Assembly: GCA_958295665.1 (NCBI GenBank)
Contig: OY282559.1
Location: 136,069,241 to 136,133,240, forward strand
Direction of reading: 5' to 3'
DNA from: Tipula vernalis
Lineage: Eukaryota; Arthropoda; Insecta; Diptera; Tipulidae
DNA length: 64,000 nt
In this document: positions 55,050 to 64,000 of the stretch, in pieces
Layout of the letters: every line of letters begins with the position of its first letter
Numbering within the stretch: position 1 is the first letter of the stretch
Translations under genes and position numbers: made by a program
The notes under the pieces: model-generated
Database searches by the model: none
What the model saw: only the letters and a program-made list of their open reading frames with translations
What the model was told of the DNA's origin: nothing

Positions 55050-56185
55050 AACGAAACTATTCAATTTTGAATGTAAAAGATTACCCCAAGTTTAAATTGA
55101 ACGGCAAACGTTCCATATTTAATTTTTTAAATACTGGATCCATTTTTCTGCAGCTAAAAGGGTAATGACGCAAATCAGCCCAATATTAAATTGAACGTCT
55201 AACCTTCAATGTTCCTTGTCCGGAAATTAACTAAGAAAAAAATGTAGACCATGGTTCATTCTTGACTTATGCAAATATTGGGGACATTCTCCTGGAGCTG
55301 TTAGGGTTAGATACGAACAAAATCACCGAAAGGTCGTCATGGTCCATTCTTAACTTATGCAAATATTGGGGACATTCTCTTGGAGCTACGAGGGTTAGAT
55401 ATGACAAAAATCACCCAAACTTTAAATTGAACTAAACCATCTTCGGTACCTTGTCGGGTATTATAACTGAAAATAAAAAGTAGGTCGTGGTCCATTTTTG
55501 ACTTATGCATATATTGGAGACATCCTCTTTGAGCTAAGATGGTTCAATGTGAACTAAACTACCGAAGAAGGTTTTAAATATTGAATGTTAACCGTTCAAT
55601 TTAAACTTGGGGTGATTATCGTCATATCTAACCCTCTTAGCTCCAAGAGAATGTCCCAAATATTTGCATAAGCTAAGAATGGACCACGACCTCCATTTTG
55701 TTCTTAATTTCATTTCCGGAAATGCTACCGAAGATGGTTTGGTATACATTTAAATATTGAACGTTAGCCGTTCAATTTAACTTGGGTGATTTTTCCAACC
55801 TTCATAGCTCCAAGAGAATGTCTCCAATATTTGCATAAGTTAAGAATAGACCATGGTTTAGGTTTTATTAGTATGTAGTTTCATTTCCGGACAAACTACC
55901 GAAGATGGTTTAGTATATCTAAATATTTAAGTGTTGCCATTCAATTTCAACTTTGGATGAAATTTGGTATCAAACGCTCATAGCTCCAAGAGAATGTTCG
56001 CAATATTTGCATAAGTCAAGAATGAACCATGATCTACATTTTCTTATTAGTTTTATTTCCGGACAAACTACCAAAGATGGTTTAGTAAATTTGAATATTG
56101 AAGGTTAGCCGTTCAATTTATGCTTGGGGTGATTTTCGTTATATCTAACCCTTTTAGCTGGAAGAGAATGTCTCCACTAATTTCA
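55050..56185. repeat. FB4: foldback of inverted tandem arrays, unit about 170 bp
   Basis: The left arm carries the mark GACATTCTC..GGAGCT at about 55294, 55382 (a shortened copy) and 55531, plus a diverged copy near 55155. The right arm carries the complement AGCTCCAAGAGAATGTC at 55639, 55806, 55982 and 56156 (spacing 167, 176, 174). Each unit also contains ACTTATGCAAATATTGG, CCATGGT.CATTCTTGA and TTTAAATTGAAC words. The centre is at about 55565. No ORF. Confidence 0.9.
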
Positions 56186-56715
56186 AAGTCTGGAATTGAA
56201 ACCGTTATTGATTACAATCAATTGATTGGTATACTAATACACTGAAATGTTTTTAAAATTTACGAATGTTTTAGGAAATAATTCACTATCATTTCCTTAG
56301 GGGTATACATCAGTCCAATATGATCAGTGTTTATTAAGGATAAAACACCAAACCATGAAGTGGCAGAGTTCCGGTTGTAAAATTAAAACACAGGTTTCTT
56401 TATAAAAAAAACTAATCACCAAGTATTTATTTTATTTTATCGTCGATCGTTTCGGACAACTTATTATGGCTGACTGTATATTGTGCAATGTAAATTAATT
56501 ATACCGGTATGCAAAATTGAGCAATATAATTATTGGGAGAGTAATTTAAATAATATCATACAGGGTGATTAATTTGCCCATGGCCGGAAAAAGCAACCAA
56601 AAATATATATGAAACAATCATATTTGTGACTGCATAAAAAACCGACAGGCCTCAAAATTTGATAAACAAGAATAATAAAATAATTTATAAATAATAAAAC
56701 AGTTCAATATGCAAC
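56186..56715 (-). other. Candidate 3' LTR and flank of BEL-B
   Basis: On the minus strand, TGTTGC at 56716-56711 follows a purine-rich AAGGCAGGAGCA, as expected for an LTR start after a polypurine tract. The LTR would extend left, perhaps to about 56370. Its end could not be fixed, because the 5' LTR survives only as a short piece (see 60838-60866). Confidence 0.4.
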
Positions 56716-57157
56716 ATGCTCCTGCCTTGAACTGTCCGTGGTAGTTCAACCATTGTGTTGACCATCCTTATCAATTGGCAATGCTACTCCCGAGATTGAT
56801 CTATCAAAAGTATTGGCGGATGTGCGAATCGTCAGCATTCGTACACTACCTTCTTTGTCTGGCTTAGTTGCGATAACTCGTCCCAAGAACCATTTTACCG
56901 GAGGTAAGTTGTCATCTCTCACCAAAACCATAGCACCAATTTCAATGTTTTCGTTTTTTGCCATCCACTTTGTTCGAGGCTGTCAAGTTGCTATATAGAA
57001 AGTGACCTGGGGTCAAAGGTTCCAAGTCATTCGGATCAGGCGATAGCGGGGTGATTGGACGAGAATTAATAATCGTTGCAGCTTGACCTAAAACAATGTG
57101 CAGCTCATCGACTGAAACTTCTATACTGCCAATGACGTTTTTGATAAGGCGCCTCAT
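56716..57157 (-). pseudogene. BEL-B integrase C-terminus and DUF5641
   Basis: The frame 56942-57157 (IINSRPITPLSPDPNDLEPL, TPGHFLYSN) and frame 56746-56964 (LVRDDNLPPVKWFLGRVIAT, SISGVALPI) are the end of a BEL/Pao polyprotein. One frame change at about 56950 joins them. The terminal reading frame runs to the candidate LTR start. Confidence 0.85.
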
Positions 57158-57545
57158 GATTTTTATCGACGCCTCCCAAAGTCCGCCAAAATTTGGGGCT
57201 CTAGGTGGAATAAATTACCATTCGACGAACAATTGATCACATGCCTTCCAAATTGCGTCTTTATTGTTAATCATCATCCGTTGGACTTCATCCAGTTGGT
57301 TAGGTGTGCCCTTGGAATTGGTTGCATTATCGGAAAATATTTTCTTTACCATGCCTCGATCGGCGATAAATCTCTTCAAGGATCGGATGAACGCCTCTGT
57401 GGACAAATCAATCACCAGCTCCAAATGAACCGCTTTTGTCACAAAACAAATAAAAAGAGCTACGTATACTTTTTTCAGAGCCTTGCACCTAATATGATGA
57501 CGCACGGTTAAAGGCCCCGCAAAATCAACACCACTAACAGCAAAC
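57158..57545 (-). pseudogene. BEL-B integrase catalytic core
   Basis: All three catalytic positions can be seen: VSGVDFAGPL (Asp, about 57530), KKIFSDNATNSKGT (Asp, about 57330) and PRAPNFGGLWEASIK (Glu, about 57170). The frame 57215-57505 continues on both sides, with a TAA just before PPRAP. It is the best preserved integrase core among the BEL relics in the window. Confidence 0.87.
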
Positions 57546-57893
57546 GGTCAATTGTTCCTGTAATCGAGTCTATCCTATGCCCGAGGGCAAATTTCCCATA
57601 ATTTGTGATATGACATTAGGTCGCATTTGAACACATACAGTGCACTTGTTAATAATACTTCTGATTTGAGCCAGTCCATTGATGGGCCAATACTTTGCTC
57701 GAATTGCCGTTAGTACGATGTGCGGTCCTGCGTGAAATGTCCTATGAAGATGAAAAATATCGTATTAATAGTTTGGTAAATTTGTGATTTCTGGGGAGAA
57801 TGATTTGGTGTTTGGAATTATAAGGATTGGTTTTTTTTAGTCGTCCACCCACTCTTATCAATCCATACTCATCAAAAAAAGGTGCCAAACATT
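57546..57893 (-). pseudogene. BEL-B integrase zinc-binding region, degraded
   Basis: Lies between core and RNase H-like domain in the right order. Fragments in different frames resemble the BEL zinc-binding region, with Cys residues near 57630. No continuous frame. Confidence 0.5.
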
Positions 57894-58598
57894 TCAGTCG
57901 ACTATTCTTAGCCACAGTATATGACCAGTCTTCAGCAGTTGGTAGTCTTGAGCAAACAACGATTTTTGTGTATTCCGAATGAATGGCAATTCGGCTTCGT
58001 CCTCTTCAGCAATTGTGGATCTTTCCACTTTCGTGTACAATTTCATTGGGGTCAAATTCAATAACGACTTTTGCGTTTCTTTATTGATCCGCTTCGAATG
58101 GCAGTTTCGAATAAATCGCATTACGTATGCGAACGCACGAATAGCGTCTCTAAAATTCTGCGAGTAGTGCATGGTACTCGTTACATTCTCGCCAACTTTT
58201 GTGGAGAAAGCAAACTTAACAGTACGCTTCTCACGACTTTCATCACACGGCTGAGGTGATTTATGAATCGGTGGCCAAAATAAATCGTCTTCTTTCAGAA
58301 AATTAGGGCCGCAAAACCAAAACTCAAAGTTTGCAATATCAGCCGGCATCATACCTCTACTAATCAAATCGACGGGGTTTAAATTACCAGGAATATGGCT
58401 CCAAATTCCGGAACTGGGCTCTTCCTGTATCTTGGAAACACTGTGTGCAACAAATATGTTCCAATTATGCGGTTCTGGTTCTATCCAATAGAGAGTGATT
58501 AGCGAATCAGTCCAATAGAAAAATTCTCTAACGGTTAGTTCCAGCAACACTTTCCTCTTGAGCCGTGATACTAAATCGGTCATCATTTTCGCAGCCAA
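57894..58598 (-). pseudogene. BEL-B RNase H region
   Basis: The 234-codon frame contains EFFYWTDSLITLYWIEPEPH (the acidic WTDS motif), then IWSHIPGNLNPVDLISRGMM and FEFWFCGPNFLKEDDLFWP, standard for BEL/Pao after RT. The frame is open throughout. It joins the preceding RT connection through a frame-broken stretch at 58599-58850. Confidence 0.85.
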
Positions 58599-58851
58599 CA
58601 GTTCGAGGCGAGCAATACTGATGGTTTTCGCTGGAGCTACTTTAGATTTTCCACAAATCAGCCTGGACGAGATAATATCATTGTGGTATCCACATCGCAG
58701 ATATACGCATGTTTCATATGCCTTTTACCTAGCATCTGAAAAAGCGTGAACTTCAATAAATTTACATTCACCCTTAGCCAAGACAAAACGAGGTATCGAG
58801 AAATCCTTTAATGATAACAAACTTGACCTGTATTTTGAGCTTGCAAAGATC

Positions 58852-59726
58852 CTAGTCAAAAATCTTTGCCAAAGTTATGACAGGACATACAAACCCCAGC
58901 GGGTCAAACAAGCTTGCCATTTCCGATAGAACCACTCGCTTTGTAACTGCTGCTGAAAATGGTTTGGGTTGGTGACTAAACCGAAAAACATCAGCCTCTG
59001 GTTGCCAAATTAAACCAAGAGTTTTAACAACATCTCTATCTTCAATGCTAAGATACTTCTCGCGATGCTGCGGCTCGATCGTCGAATGGATAGTCTTATT
59101 GTTTGTGCAACATTTGCTCAACGTGAATCCACCACTTTTCAAAATACCGATTGTTTGGTGCAACATTTCTCGCAGCTTCAAAATCGAGTTCGATCCAATC
59201 ATCATATCATCGACATAAAAATTATATCGAAGTATTTGAGCTCCAATTGGATATTTAATATGCTCGTCAGCTGCTATTCGATGCAACGTCTTTACAGCAA
59301 GGTATGACCCAGATGCCGTACCATAGGTCATGTTACGTAGACGGAGTGTCTTGATTGGTTCATCCTTATTTTGCGCCACAAAATTAATTGATAGTTACTA
59401 TCCGGCACATACACTCCAATTTGGCGGTACATTTTCTGAATGTCACCAGTCATGACAAACTCGAACAGCCTGAACCTCAACAAAATAATGAACAAGTCAT
59501 CTTGCAGTGTTGGCCCAGTATAAAGAATATTGTTCAATGCAACGCCAGAAGACGTCTTGGAAGATGCGTCGAAGGCCACTCGCAATTTCGTGGTAGAGCT
59601 CGATAATTTCACTACACAATGATGAGGTAAGAAACAATGCGGGGTTGACGGGTTAAACTCATGAAAGACTTCCAAATGGTTCAGTTGGTGATATTCGTTG
59701 ACAAAGGATGAATACATTTCCTTCAT
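58852..59726 (-). pseudogene. BEL-B reverse transcriptase
   Basis: The frame 59328-59726 holds STTKLRVAFDASSKTSSGVA, then FVMTGDIQKMYRQIGVYVPD (catalytic Asp). The frame 58852-59379 holds LRNMTYGTASGSYLAVKTLH, then FYVDDMMIGSNSI with both palm Asp residues. VVLSEMASLFDPLGFVCPVI closes the domain. A single frame shift within 59328-59379 separates them. Catalytic residues are all retained. Confidence 0.9.
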
Positions 59727-59732
59727 TTCAGG

Positions 59733-60440
59733 CTACTCCTCCAATCTTTTTTCAAAGCTCATCAAACGTCGAATTGCGATTTGGTATGATTCTCCTAATA
59801 ATGATGGATCCTTAGAAAATGGTAAGCGGACGACGTATGATCCATCGGCATTTCGACGAGTATGAAGCGCATAATGATCTTCGCACTCCTGATCTTTAGA
59901 GCTCAACTCAACAAGTTCAACTAAACTTTCTTCAGGTTCGGTTGACCAACATTTTTCGTTACTAGTCAATGTTACTAAATTATGGCCATTATACGACATC
60001 ATACGACCACCAATGACCCATCCCAGCTTGGTCTGCTGCATCGTCGGTAAATTTCCGCCCAAACGAATTTAACCAGGTAACAGAAGATGCCACAATAAGC
60101 CAGCACCCAACCACAAGTTAATCTTCTGAGGCTTAAAAAATTGAGGATCAGCCAAAAATGTGACTTCAGAGGGGATGTTAATGTTCGATAATGATATTGG
60201 ATGAGCTGGATGAGCGCCCAATATTTTTGGAAGTATCACTGCAGCAATGTTGAATTTTATTGATACATCGAAATGAGGAGTCAGCGTGGTATAACACGAA
60301 GCCTTTGATGTTGTAGCCGTTGTGCCAATTCCACCTACAGTAATGTATGATTTTCGCTTCTTCACATTTAACGTTTGCACAAATCGACCAGATATGAAAT
60401 TTGTGGTGGCATCACTATCTTACAGAGCACGGCCAGGTAT
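59733..60440 (-). pseudogene. BEL-B protease and pre-RT region
   Basis: The active site at about 60418-60435 reads, after a TAA, DSDATTNFISG, so the Gly of the DSG triad is Asp and a stop sits directly before it. The frame 60069-60380 continues the DUF1758 protease (SYITVGGIGTTATTSKASCY, NIAAVILPKILG, KINLWLGAGLLW). The frame 59733-60062 has LGWVIGGRMMSYNGHN and VVRLPFSKDPSLLGE, the linker before RT. Confidence 0.85.
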
Positions 60441-60850
60441 AATCGATCCATTCACATCAAATACATTTACTATGGCTGTAGTAAGAAACGCTGGCTCATC
60501 AACAAATGATTCTGAAGTTAACAGTACTTTGTGTTTCACTCCGGAAGGCAATGGAGGTTGAGTAACAGGTTGCTCAAAATGAATCAATGTGTGATGTCCC
60601 TTTTGGCATTTATCGCATTTCAAAACCTGGCCAAAACGGTAAGAATTTTTGTTTTCAGACAGACAACGCATAAATGCAGTCGTTTAACCTCGTGATATCG
60701 ATCCACAGGCGCCATGGCGAAAATTTGTTTCGTGTTCCGGATGCTTTTGGCTTACTTAATTGTTTTTTGTTATACTCAATCTTCTCTAAAGTTATGGCAT
60801 GTTTTTCTAAGAATGAAAAAAAAACCATCCATAACCATTTATAAATAATA
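60441..60850 (-). pseudogene. BEL-B gag C-terminal part, 5' truncated
   Basis: Gag begins only at FLEKHAITLEKIEYNKKQLS (about 60770-60820), a late-capsid BEL motif. A zinc-knuckle region follows (CLSENKNSYRFGQVLKCDKC, KGHHTLIHFEQP, about 60560-60670), with a frame change near 60665. The start of gag is missing. The sequence upstream is a short piece matching the candidate 3' LTR. Confidence 0.8.
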
Positions 60851-60866
60851 AAACAGTTCAATATTC
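60838..60866 (-). repeat. Short copy of candidate BEL-B LTR start
   Basis: ATTTATAAATAATAAAACAG and TTCAATAT here (plus strand) also occur at about 56683-56710, next to the BEL-B 3' end. It is a direct repeat of about 28 bp. This fits a 5' LTR reduced to its first bases by a deletion that joins LTR to mid-gag. Confidence 0.55.
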
Positions 60867-62670
60867 ATCAGAAATGCTGATATAATTGTTGAATATGGCG
60901 CCACCATTTTATATCTGGCTCCAGGATTGTTGTTATAGGTTGGCCGACCAGAAAGTATCCATGGGTGATTGCCTCAAGGTCGTTTGAGCCTGAAGATAGC
61001 GGGCTTCGTAGTCGCTAATTGAATACAGCTTTTAATTGCTTAAATGGGGTTTACATCTTCGCCAGAAAAACCCTAACATTATTCACGACGCTTATAAATG
61101 TTTACCACGTGGTGTCGCAAAAGTATTTTATCTCTCAAATATAATTATATTCATGTAGATTGTAAGGAAAACTGCGCTATAGCGCTGGTGGTGGTGTAGT
61201 AATATTCGCGTTGCATATCGTTGCAAAGGTCTTACGTCATGGAATTTAGTTAATTCAGGGCTGTTGGAAGACGTAACTTTTTAGTCAGTTGCATATGTCA
61301 CATAGATTTGGATGCGTGATATTGTTGTAAACGCCTATCGAGAGATCCGGAAAAACTTTTCAAATATTTCAACACTCATATAATTATTGAGCATATAGGA
61401 ACCACGCACCTGAAGCAGCAAGCGATTGCGGAATTGGGGTTACTAGTCGCCGTGCTTAGTTTTTAGTTGTTTATCGATAACCAATAAACAAATTTTAATA
61501 AGATAAAAGCATTTAGACACAAAACTGTTTTATTTCTTAGGAATTTTTATTTAAATTTCGGTAAAGTTTGAATGGCGTACCTGTTAGAACCTTAAACAAC
61601 TATTGTGATGACCTTCACACTCATTTTAGACTGTAAATTTTTTTTTTGTCAGCTAATTTTATTTTGTTGTTTTATTTTTGGCATAAATACTCATTTGATA
61701 GATCCTTCTCGGAATAATCTCTTAGGTTGAAATTGGCCCGGCCGTTGTTTCTTATTTAGTTAACTCTACGTTAATACGCTTATAATTAAGAACTAACCAG
61801 AGGTCCCTGTGAATTTTTCATGGAGCTCTAATAGGGTATACACCTTCCAGTTACTGTTATGAAGAGAAGGAATCTTCATGGCGCTTGATAACGAAATTCT
61901 TAATATTTCAACAACAAGGCATCAGTCACCGATGGTAGTAACGTAGTGTAGTAACGTAGTGTTATATTGTTGAAGCAAGTGGGCACGAATCTTCCTGCAA
62001 TAAGAAATTTGAACAGTTTTTTAATTTCTAACTTTTACAATTTTTCTTTTTTTTTTTTAGAATAATTTTAAGAACATAAAACTGTTTATGATGGAAAAAA
62101 TTCTGATGAAGAACAAATAAAGGTAAGTTCAACTTGTTCGAATTCCTAACTCACAAGAGACCCACTAAATGTAAAACATGTACATGTAACGCAAGGAATG
62201 CGTTTGGCAAAATGCTTTATCAGCCCTAATTTTTTGGAGGAAAGGGACATCTGATTACCAAAGCGGCAAATGTTAGAAATAACACTAGTTATTGGCGCAC
62301 AGGGCCAGAGAGGCCATAACAGCACCAAAAAACTGCTAGCACCACAATTTCATGTGATGGAGGTAAGATAATTTTTTTCTAGTTTCTCTAAGACATTTTA
62401 ATTCATGTACCTTATGGAAAAGTTTTGAGTTTTATGGGGCCCATACCAAAGATAAATCGATAAGTATTGTCTACCTGTCCAAAAAATGTATTTTATCCCT
62501 ATGCCCTGAAAATGAGTCAATAAATAATTTTCGAGTTTTGTTTAATCTTGATAGTCAATTATTTTACTATGTTTTATTATAATGAAAATAAGTCGACTTT
62601 TCGAAATTCCTAAACACCAGAGGGAAAACCGCCCGGAAATTCCAAATTCCAAAATTCTTTGTTGCAATAC
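60867..62670. other. Non-coding DNA, nothing recognised
   Basis: No TE protein or RNA gene recognised. A small tandem duplication, GTAGTAACGTAGT, is at 61936-61960. Confidence 0.5.
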
Positions 62671-62952
62671 TGTTGGAGACGTCAAATGAACGTCATTTCG
62701 TCTACTGTGTCACCACCTATCGGTGGACACAACATATCAAATATACACGTCCGACAACACTAAAACAACCACAACATCGGACAACACTTCAACCAGCTGT
62801 CAAAAGCTGTCATCGTTTTTTTTTTCTTCTTCAACCAACTCTCGTTCGAGCAACACGGTTAAATCGAGAAATATAATAAATAAATAAATAAAATAGTAGT
62901 GTGTTCTTTTCATTTTTCTGGTCGTGTTGCTCACCTACAAAATACCACAACA
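62671..62952 (+). mobile_element. BEL-C 5' LTR
   Basis: This 282-bp sequence starts TGTTGGAGACGTC and ends CCACAACA (TG...CA). It is followed after three bases by a tRNA-matching PBS, so both edges are well placed. It contains a small CCACC...GGTGG hairpin near 62712 and AATAAATAAATAAAATA (62876-62893), which could hold the polyadenylation signal. The 3' LTR would lie outside the window. Confidence 0.85.
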
Positions 62953-62955
62953 TTT

Positions 62956-62972
62956 TGGTCCTTCGAGCCGGA
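62956..62972 (+). promoter_or_regulatory. BEL-C primer-binding site (tRNA-Tyr type)
   Basis: TGGTCCTTCGAGCCGGA is the complement of a 3' end TCCGGCTCGAAGGACCA. That fits eukaryotic tRNA-Tyr, whose acceptor 5' strand is CCTTCGA. It sits 3 bases after the LTR. Confidence 0.8.
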
Positions 62973-63168
62973 TATACAAATCCGCTAACAATCAACATCG
63001 TGGTTACTATCATCGTGCCGTGCCATTACAAATCTTGAAGAAGCAACAACAAACCTCGTGGGTAAGAACTTTTGTTGTGGTTAAGTGCGTGCAAAGTTCA
63101 AACAGTGCAAATTATTAAAATTTCGTGTGCATAAGTTCGGTTGGTGAAACGTACATAACCTAGTGACA

Positions 63169-64000
63169 ATGACGGCTCGAGTCAAGCAAGCATCGCTACA
63201 ACGGGTACTCGAAAGAGCAGTACGCAAGAGCAAGGAGCTCTCAATTGACACACCAGGCGTAAGCGAGGACTTTGTACAGACGCAGATGGACCACGTGGCG
63301 TCCCGTTTCAAGGAATTCAGCGACATACAAGATCAGATCGAAGCTGTATGCGGTAATGAAGAACTTGAGAGAGAGTACGGGACACGCGAGCAAGCCGAAG
63401 AATATTACCTCGCGGCAACATCGAATTTCAAGACAATTAAGAGACAACTGGCAGTCACCATCGAGAATCCGCAGGATGACGTTAGACCTGCACACGCACA
63501 ACAGTCGTTCGATACACAGCTGCCTCGAATCAAAATTCCAATTTTTGACGGCGAATACACGAATTGGCCTGAATTCGAAAATTTATTTGTCGACATAGTT
63601 CACAAACACAAACAGTTAACAAATTCGCAGAAGTTGCACTACTTAAAGGCGAATTTAACTGGAGATGCAGCATCGTTGCTGAAGTCCGTGAGCATCATAA
63701 ACGAGAATTACGAGGAAGCATGGCGCATTCTACGGGATCGATATAATCATCGTCGATTCATCATCGATAGTCATCTTCGACAATTCAGAACTATGCCTGC
63801 TCTTCAAGTCGAATCAGCTGTGGGATTGCGCAAGATCATTGACACAACGACCGATACCGTTCGCAGTCTTAAGGTTTTGGGAGTACCGGTCACCACATGG
63901 GATATTATCTTGATTAATATCATCGCCGATAAATTGGATCCAGAAACCCACCGACAGTGGGAGATAACACTAACTCGATCCGAGTATCCATCATACGAAG
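63169..64000 (+). CDS. BEL-C gag, intact, runs off window
   Basis: The ORF from the ATG at 63169 (ACAATGA context, A at -3) is open for 277 codons to the window edge. The N-terminal 115 residues are charged and helical (RVLERAVRKSKELSI, RFKEFSDIQDQIEAV). From about residue 118 it is a BEL/Pao DUF1759 capsid: LPRIKIPIFDGEYTNWPEFE, LHYLKANLTGDAASLLKSV and WDIILINIIADKLDPETHRQ. Base composition is balanced, unlike the AT-rich surroundings. It has no stops or frameshifts and a complete LTR and PBS precede it. It is the only TE ORF here that looks undamaged, so the element is probably young and possibly active. GTAAGA at 63062 in the leader could be a splice donor. Confidence 0.92.
   Translation, partial: MTARVKQASLQRVLERAVRKSKELSIDTPGVSEDFVQTQMDHVASRFKEFSDIQDQIEAVCGNEELEREYGTREQAEEYYLAATSNFKTIKRQLAVTIENPQDDVRPAHAQQSFDTQLPRIKIPIFDGEYTNWPEFENLFVDIVHKHKQLTNSQKLHYLKANLTGDAASLLKSVSIINENYEEAWRILRDRYNHRRFIIDSHLRQFRTMPALQVESAVGLRKIIDTTTDTVRSLKVLGVPVTTWDIILINIIADKLDPETHRQWEITLTRSEYPSYE

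Noticed and set aside
1..64000. tRNA or rRNA genes
   Set aside because: No cloverleaf with A and B boxes or rRNA-like block was noticed on either strand; the tRNA-like match at 62956 is a primer-binding site.

Overview
This window is eukaryotic, AT-rich DNA from an arthropod genome, most probably an insect and perhaps a fly. The evidence is the transposon mix (BEL/Pao, Ty3/gypsy, copia, LINEs with a jockey-type ORF1, Helitron, mariner), the TATG-type microsatellites and the absence of prokaryotic gene organisation. I find no complete host gene. Nearly all recognisable coding sequence is transposable-element (TE) protein, and almost all of it is broken by stops, frameshifts and internal deletions.

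Layout. 1-2.4 kb is AT-rich non-coding DNA. 2.4-5.19 kb is a Helitron Rep/helicase relic on the minus strand. It abuts a copia relic (5.19-6.9 kb, minus), a short gypsy integrase scrap (7.0-7.3 kb) and a TPR-like scrap (7.36-7.62 kb). 7.96-12.5 kb is a fairly well preserved Ty3/gypsy element (gypsy-A, minus). 13.27-14.16 kb is a LINE ORF1. 14.7-20.5 kb is a decayed BEL/Pao element (BEL-A, plus), split inside its protease by a fragment of a second gypsy (gypsy-B). 21-24.6 kb is AT-rich and contains one short palindromic MITE-like element. 24.6-29.5 kb is gypsy-C (plus), which ends abruptly in a second Helitron helicase fragment.

31.3-56.2 kb is the most unusual part. It holds four large foldback structures (FB1-FB4). 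Three have arms built wholly or partly from diverged tandem repeats. The fourth (FB3) has unique arms around a tandem array with a clear four-unit higher-order periodicity. Between FB1 and FB3 lie a LINE (36.9-39.1 kb) bracketed by nested inverted repeats, and a mag-like gypsy (gypsy-D, 43.2-46.9 kb, minus). A mariner-like relic (52.9-53.4 kb) and an unassigned protein-like block (53.9-54.9 kb) follow FB3.

56.7-60.85 kb is a second BEL/Pao relic (BEL-B, minus). From 62.67 kb to the window end is the 5' part of a third, apparently intact BEL/Pao element (BEL-C, plus). It has a complete LTR, a primer-binding site that fits tRNA-Tyr and an uninterrupted gag ORF running off the end. The picture is a nested repeat-rich heterochromatin-like or intergenic region, with one probably young insertion at the right edge. 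The foldback arrays are the best candidates for something not previously described, for example hairpin-RNA loci or a family of tandem-repeat foldback elements.
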